This document shows positions 6,580 through 7,773 of a stretch of DNA of 7,773 nt, in pieces (the first letter of the stretch is position 1; every line of letters starts with the position of its first letter). The notes under the pieces are model-generated. The model was not told where the DNA came from. It saw only the letters and a program-made list of their open reading frames with translations, and searched no databases. Source of the DNA: UBA7398 sp964632545. Lineage in GTDB: Bacteria; Actinomycetota; Actinomycetes; Nanopelagicales; Nanopelagicaceae. A program made the translations under genes and the position numbers. The stretch covers positions 1 through 7,773 of the forward strand of contig CAZWBQ010000030.1 in NCBI GenBank assembly GCA_964632545.1, read 5' to 3'.

Positions 6580-6951
6580 ATGAAATTCAAGTCTTTGCGT
6601 AAGACATTGCAAGCAGGATCGCTAGTTTTTGGAAGCTCAGCGATTTTCTTATTGACCTTACCTGGAGTATTTCTGGATTTAATGGGATTAGAACGAAGTG
6701 ATGCAATGACCTGGTCAATGCGCATGATTGGGATTACGGTCTTTGCCCTTGCTGGAAATATGTGGAATAACGCGGGCCAAAGTAGCGATGCCCGAATTGG
6801 CAATGTTGCAAAGGTGATGTGTGCAAGCGCCGCAGCATTGGGCGTGCTAACGCTAATGATTCCAACGGCATTGACTTGGTTTGACTATCTTTATGCTGCA
6901 ATTGGATTTGGCTTTGCAGCTTCTTACGCAATTAATATGTTGCGAAAGTAA
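6580..6951 (+). CDS. Probable four-helix membrane protein of unknown function
   Basis: A 123-residue protein with a basic N-terminus (MKFKSLRK) and four hydrophobic segments at about 11-33, 46-62, 76-95 and 101-120. A polar loop (NNAGQSSDARIG, 63-74) separates helices 2 and 3, and the chain ends MLRK. The layout, with a Leu-Gly-x-x-x-x-Asp break after helix 1 and WSMRMIGITVFALAGNMW spanning helix 2, is like small four-helix DUF proteins, but I cannot name one with confidence. ATG 6580 is the only possible start: an in-frame TGA lies at 6550-6552 with no ATG, GTG or TTG between. It is divergent from the 71-residue gene (34 bp) and convergent with the 43-residue gene, whose stop abuts its own. 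Confidence 0.8.
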   Translation: MKFKSLRKTLQAGSLVFGSSAIFLLTLPGVFLDLMGLERSDAMTWSMRMIGITVFALAGNMWNNAGQSSDARIGNVAKVMCASAAALGVLTLMIPTALTWFDYLYAAIGFGFAASYAINMLRK

Positions 6952-7083
6952 TTAAAAAAATATGTTTGACCTTTCGGGTAAAAAATTTCTTGTAACCGGG
7001 TCTGGTTCAAGCTCACTATCAAGTAATTCTTCTATAACACTTGGAATTTCATCTGGGTAGTAAATGACCTGTTTATTTTTCAA
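6952..7083 (-). CDS. Hidden 43-residue acidic small protein, unknown function
   Basis: Short reading frame encoding an acidic 43-residue peptide that begins MKNKQVIYYPDEIPSVIEEL and ends LPERSNIFF. It has ten Asp/Glu, mostly at 11-28, and no membrane segment. The start is TTG at 7083. It is supported by a perfect AGGAGG (7091-7096) with 7 bases of spacing, directly after the stop of the upstream beta-module gene, 13 bases away, so the two are probably co-transcribed and coupled. The frame ends at TAA 6952-6954, which touches the stop of the convergent gene. The ribosome binding site and protein-like composition argue for a real gene. The small size, TTG start and lack of a recognised family argue for caution. 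It could also be the truncated 5' end of a longer gene, since the last 14 codons lie antisense to an SDR-like N-terminus. Confidence 0.6.
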   Translation of the reverse strand: MKNKQVIYYPDEIPSVIEELLDSELEPDPVTRNFLPERSNIFF

Positions 7084-7090
7084 TCAGTAA

Positions 7091-7096
7091 CCTCCT
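7091..7096 (-). promoter_or_regulatory. Consensus ribosome binding site of the 43-residue gene
   Basis: AGGAGG on the minus strand, immediately after the upstream TAA and 7 bases before TTG 7083. It is the strongest Shine-Dalgarno in the window and the main reason to accept the small gene. It overlaps the 10-bp palindrome CCTTTAAAGG (7094-7103). Confidence 0.7.
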
Positions 7097-7773
7097 TTAA
7101 AGGCTTCTTCCAAAAATAATAGTTTCTTTGCCATTACCTAAATCTCGAATGACAATTTTCACTACATATGCCGCCGTTGGAGATAGCGCACCGATAGTTA
7201 AAGTTTCACCTGTACCAAAGAGACCGATCGCAGTTGTAGAGCCGCCGGGGCCGACAACTTGAAGCGATGCGTTGGTTTTTGAAGTGTCATAGTCGGGAAT
7301 TACTGGAGTTTTAATCTCTACAACCCGATGACCCGAACTATCAATGACGGTTGAAACTACATACGGGGCTGCAATTGTTGCACGGTCTTTAGCTTCATCT
7401 CTTGCATTTGGTGGGATCACGATTGGTGCAACCGGAGTTGCAACTACGGGAATTGTTATTACTTCTGTGGTGTTTGTAACGGTATTTGTAATTACTGCGG
7501 ATACCGAAACGTTTTGATTTTGCGGAAGTTCCGTAACCGTGACAGTACTTTGGCCTTGGGAAACCCCGATCGAAGTACCGGATCTGCCATCAGCAACAAC
7601 TTGAATCGAGATGGTGGATGAGGGTGGAATGTTTACCGTGGGCACAGCGATAACCATCGTGGTTGAATTATTGGCAGCAACGCTTTGGGAAACTACAACC
7701 GGCGAATTCACGTTTGGAACAGCAGCTCCGGTTGGAGCAGGTAACGGCGCAGCTCCGGCCAACTGCCGCAGCT
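7097..7773 (-). CDS. C-terminal part of a secreted or surface beta-repeat (Ig/Fn3-like) protein, 5' end outside the window
   Basis: At least 224 residues of a longer protein. The frame is open to the right edge (codons before TTG 7762 read L-R-Q), so no start is assigned. The sequence has no cysteines, is rich in Val, Thr, Ser, Ala and Pro, and shows alternating beta-strand patterning. After an Ala/Pro linker (APLPAPTGAA), two related modules can be aligned by eye, at about 7433-7705 and 7100-7369. Each has a strand like (I)QVV-x-(D/G)-G-x-(S/T)-x-(S/T)-x-IG, then a T-(V/L)-T-(V/I) strand, a loop with L-(P/S)-x, and a strand ending in N-x-(T/K)-E-x-I. This suggests tandem Ig/Fn3-like domains of an extracellular structural or adhesive protein. 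The short ending FGRSL shows no LPXTG or C-terminal anchor. The precise family is unknown. Confidence 0.75.
   Translation of the reverse strand, partial: LRQLAGAAPLPAPTGAAVPNVNSPVVVSQSVAANNSTTMVIAVPTVNIPPSSTISIQVVADGRSGTSIGVSQGQSTVTVTELPQNQNVSVSAVITNTVTNTTEVITIPVVATPVAPIVIPPNARDEAKDRATIAAPYVVSTVIDSSGHRVVEIKTPVIPDYDTSKTNASLQVVGPGGSTTAIGLFGTGETLTIGALSPTAAYVVKIVIRDLGNGKETIIFGRSL

Noticed and set aside
6546..6803. Upstream extension of the 71-residue membrane gene to 157 residues
   Set aside because: The added 86 residues lie antisense to the well-supported 123-residue gene and do not look protein-like. The downstream ATG has a leaderless promoter match.
6955..6961. T-run on the minus strand (AAAAAAA on plus) as an intrinsic terminator
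   Set aside because: No GC-rich stem precedes it on the minus strand, and it encodes the terminal Phe-Phe of the 43-residue frame.
7094..7103. 10-bp palindrome CCTTTAAAGG as an operator or terminator
   Set aside because: It has no loop and no T-tract. It is explained by the overlap of a Leu codon, a TAA stop and the AGGAGG ribosome binding site.
7097..7762. TTG at 7762 as the true start of the beta-module protein
   Set aside because: The frame is open further to the window edge, and no signal peptide follows the TTG, so the gene most likely starts outside.

Overview
The window looks like compact chromosomal DNA from a low-to-moderate GC bacterium, most likely a streamlined actinobacterium of the freshwater acI/Nanopelagicales kind. 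This is inference. It rests on AT-leaning third codon positions, very short or overlapping gene junctions, a GT39-type glycosyltransferase with the C-terminal extracytoplasmic domain common in Actinobacteria, a secreted two-cysteine module, and start regions that look leaderless. No rRNA, tRNA, CRISPR array, IS element or integrase is visible. No gene-free stretch exceeds 300 bases.

Left half (14..4325, all minus strand): a tripartite tricarboxylate transporter (TTT) operon transcribed tctC - tctB - tctA, followed 5 bases later by a major facilitator superfamily (MFS) permease. TctC captures a carboxylate-type solute outside the cell, and TctA with TctB carries it across the membrane using an ion gradient. 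The MFS protein may be a second route for the same or a related compound. The tctC/tctB junction is structured: one perfect 11-bp inverted repeat encloses the tctC stop codon, and a second perfect 11-bp inverted repeat lies in the first 20 codons of tctB. The tctB TTG start sits between them. A Shine-Dalgarno-like AGAGG right after the MFS stop suggests that the operon continues past the left edge.

Middle (4326..6314): a 99-bp divergent intergenic region, then a plus-strand 629-residue polytopic membrane glycosyltransferase (PMT/ArnT-like, YkcB type). It has a Gly/Asn/Pro/Gln-rich linker and a soluble C-terminal domain with two cysteines.

Right part (6330..7773): a 71-residue two-helix membrane protein (minus) and a 123-residue probable four-helix membrane protein (plus) are transcribed divergently from only 34 bp. 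Each has a TAnnnT hexamer exactly 6 bases before its ATG, consistent with back-to-back leaderless promoters. Next, on the minus strand, come a 43-residue acidic mini-gene with a perfect AGGAGG ribosome binding site and, upstream of it, the C-terminal part of a secreted or surface protein built of Ig/Fn3-like beta modules that runs off the right edge. The mini-gene's stop codon directly abuts the stop of the convergent 123-residue gene.

The observations most worth checking are the hidden 43-residue gene, the SDR-like N-terminus lying antisense to it, the paired hairpins around the tctB start, and the divergent leaderless promoter pair.
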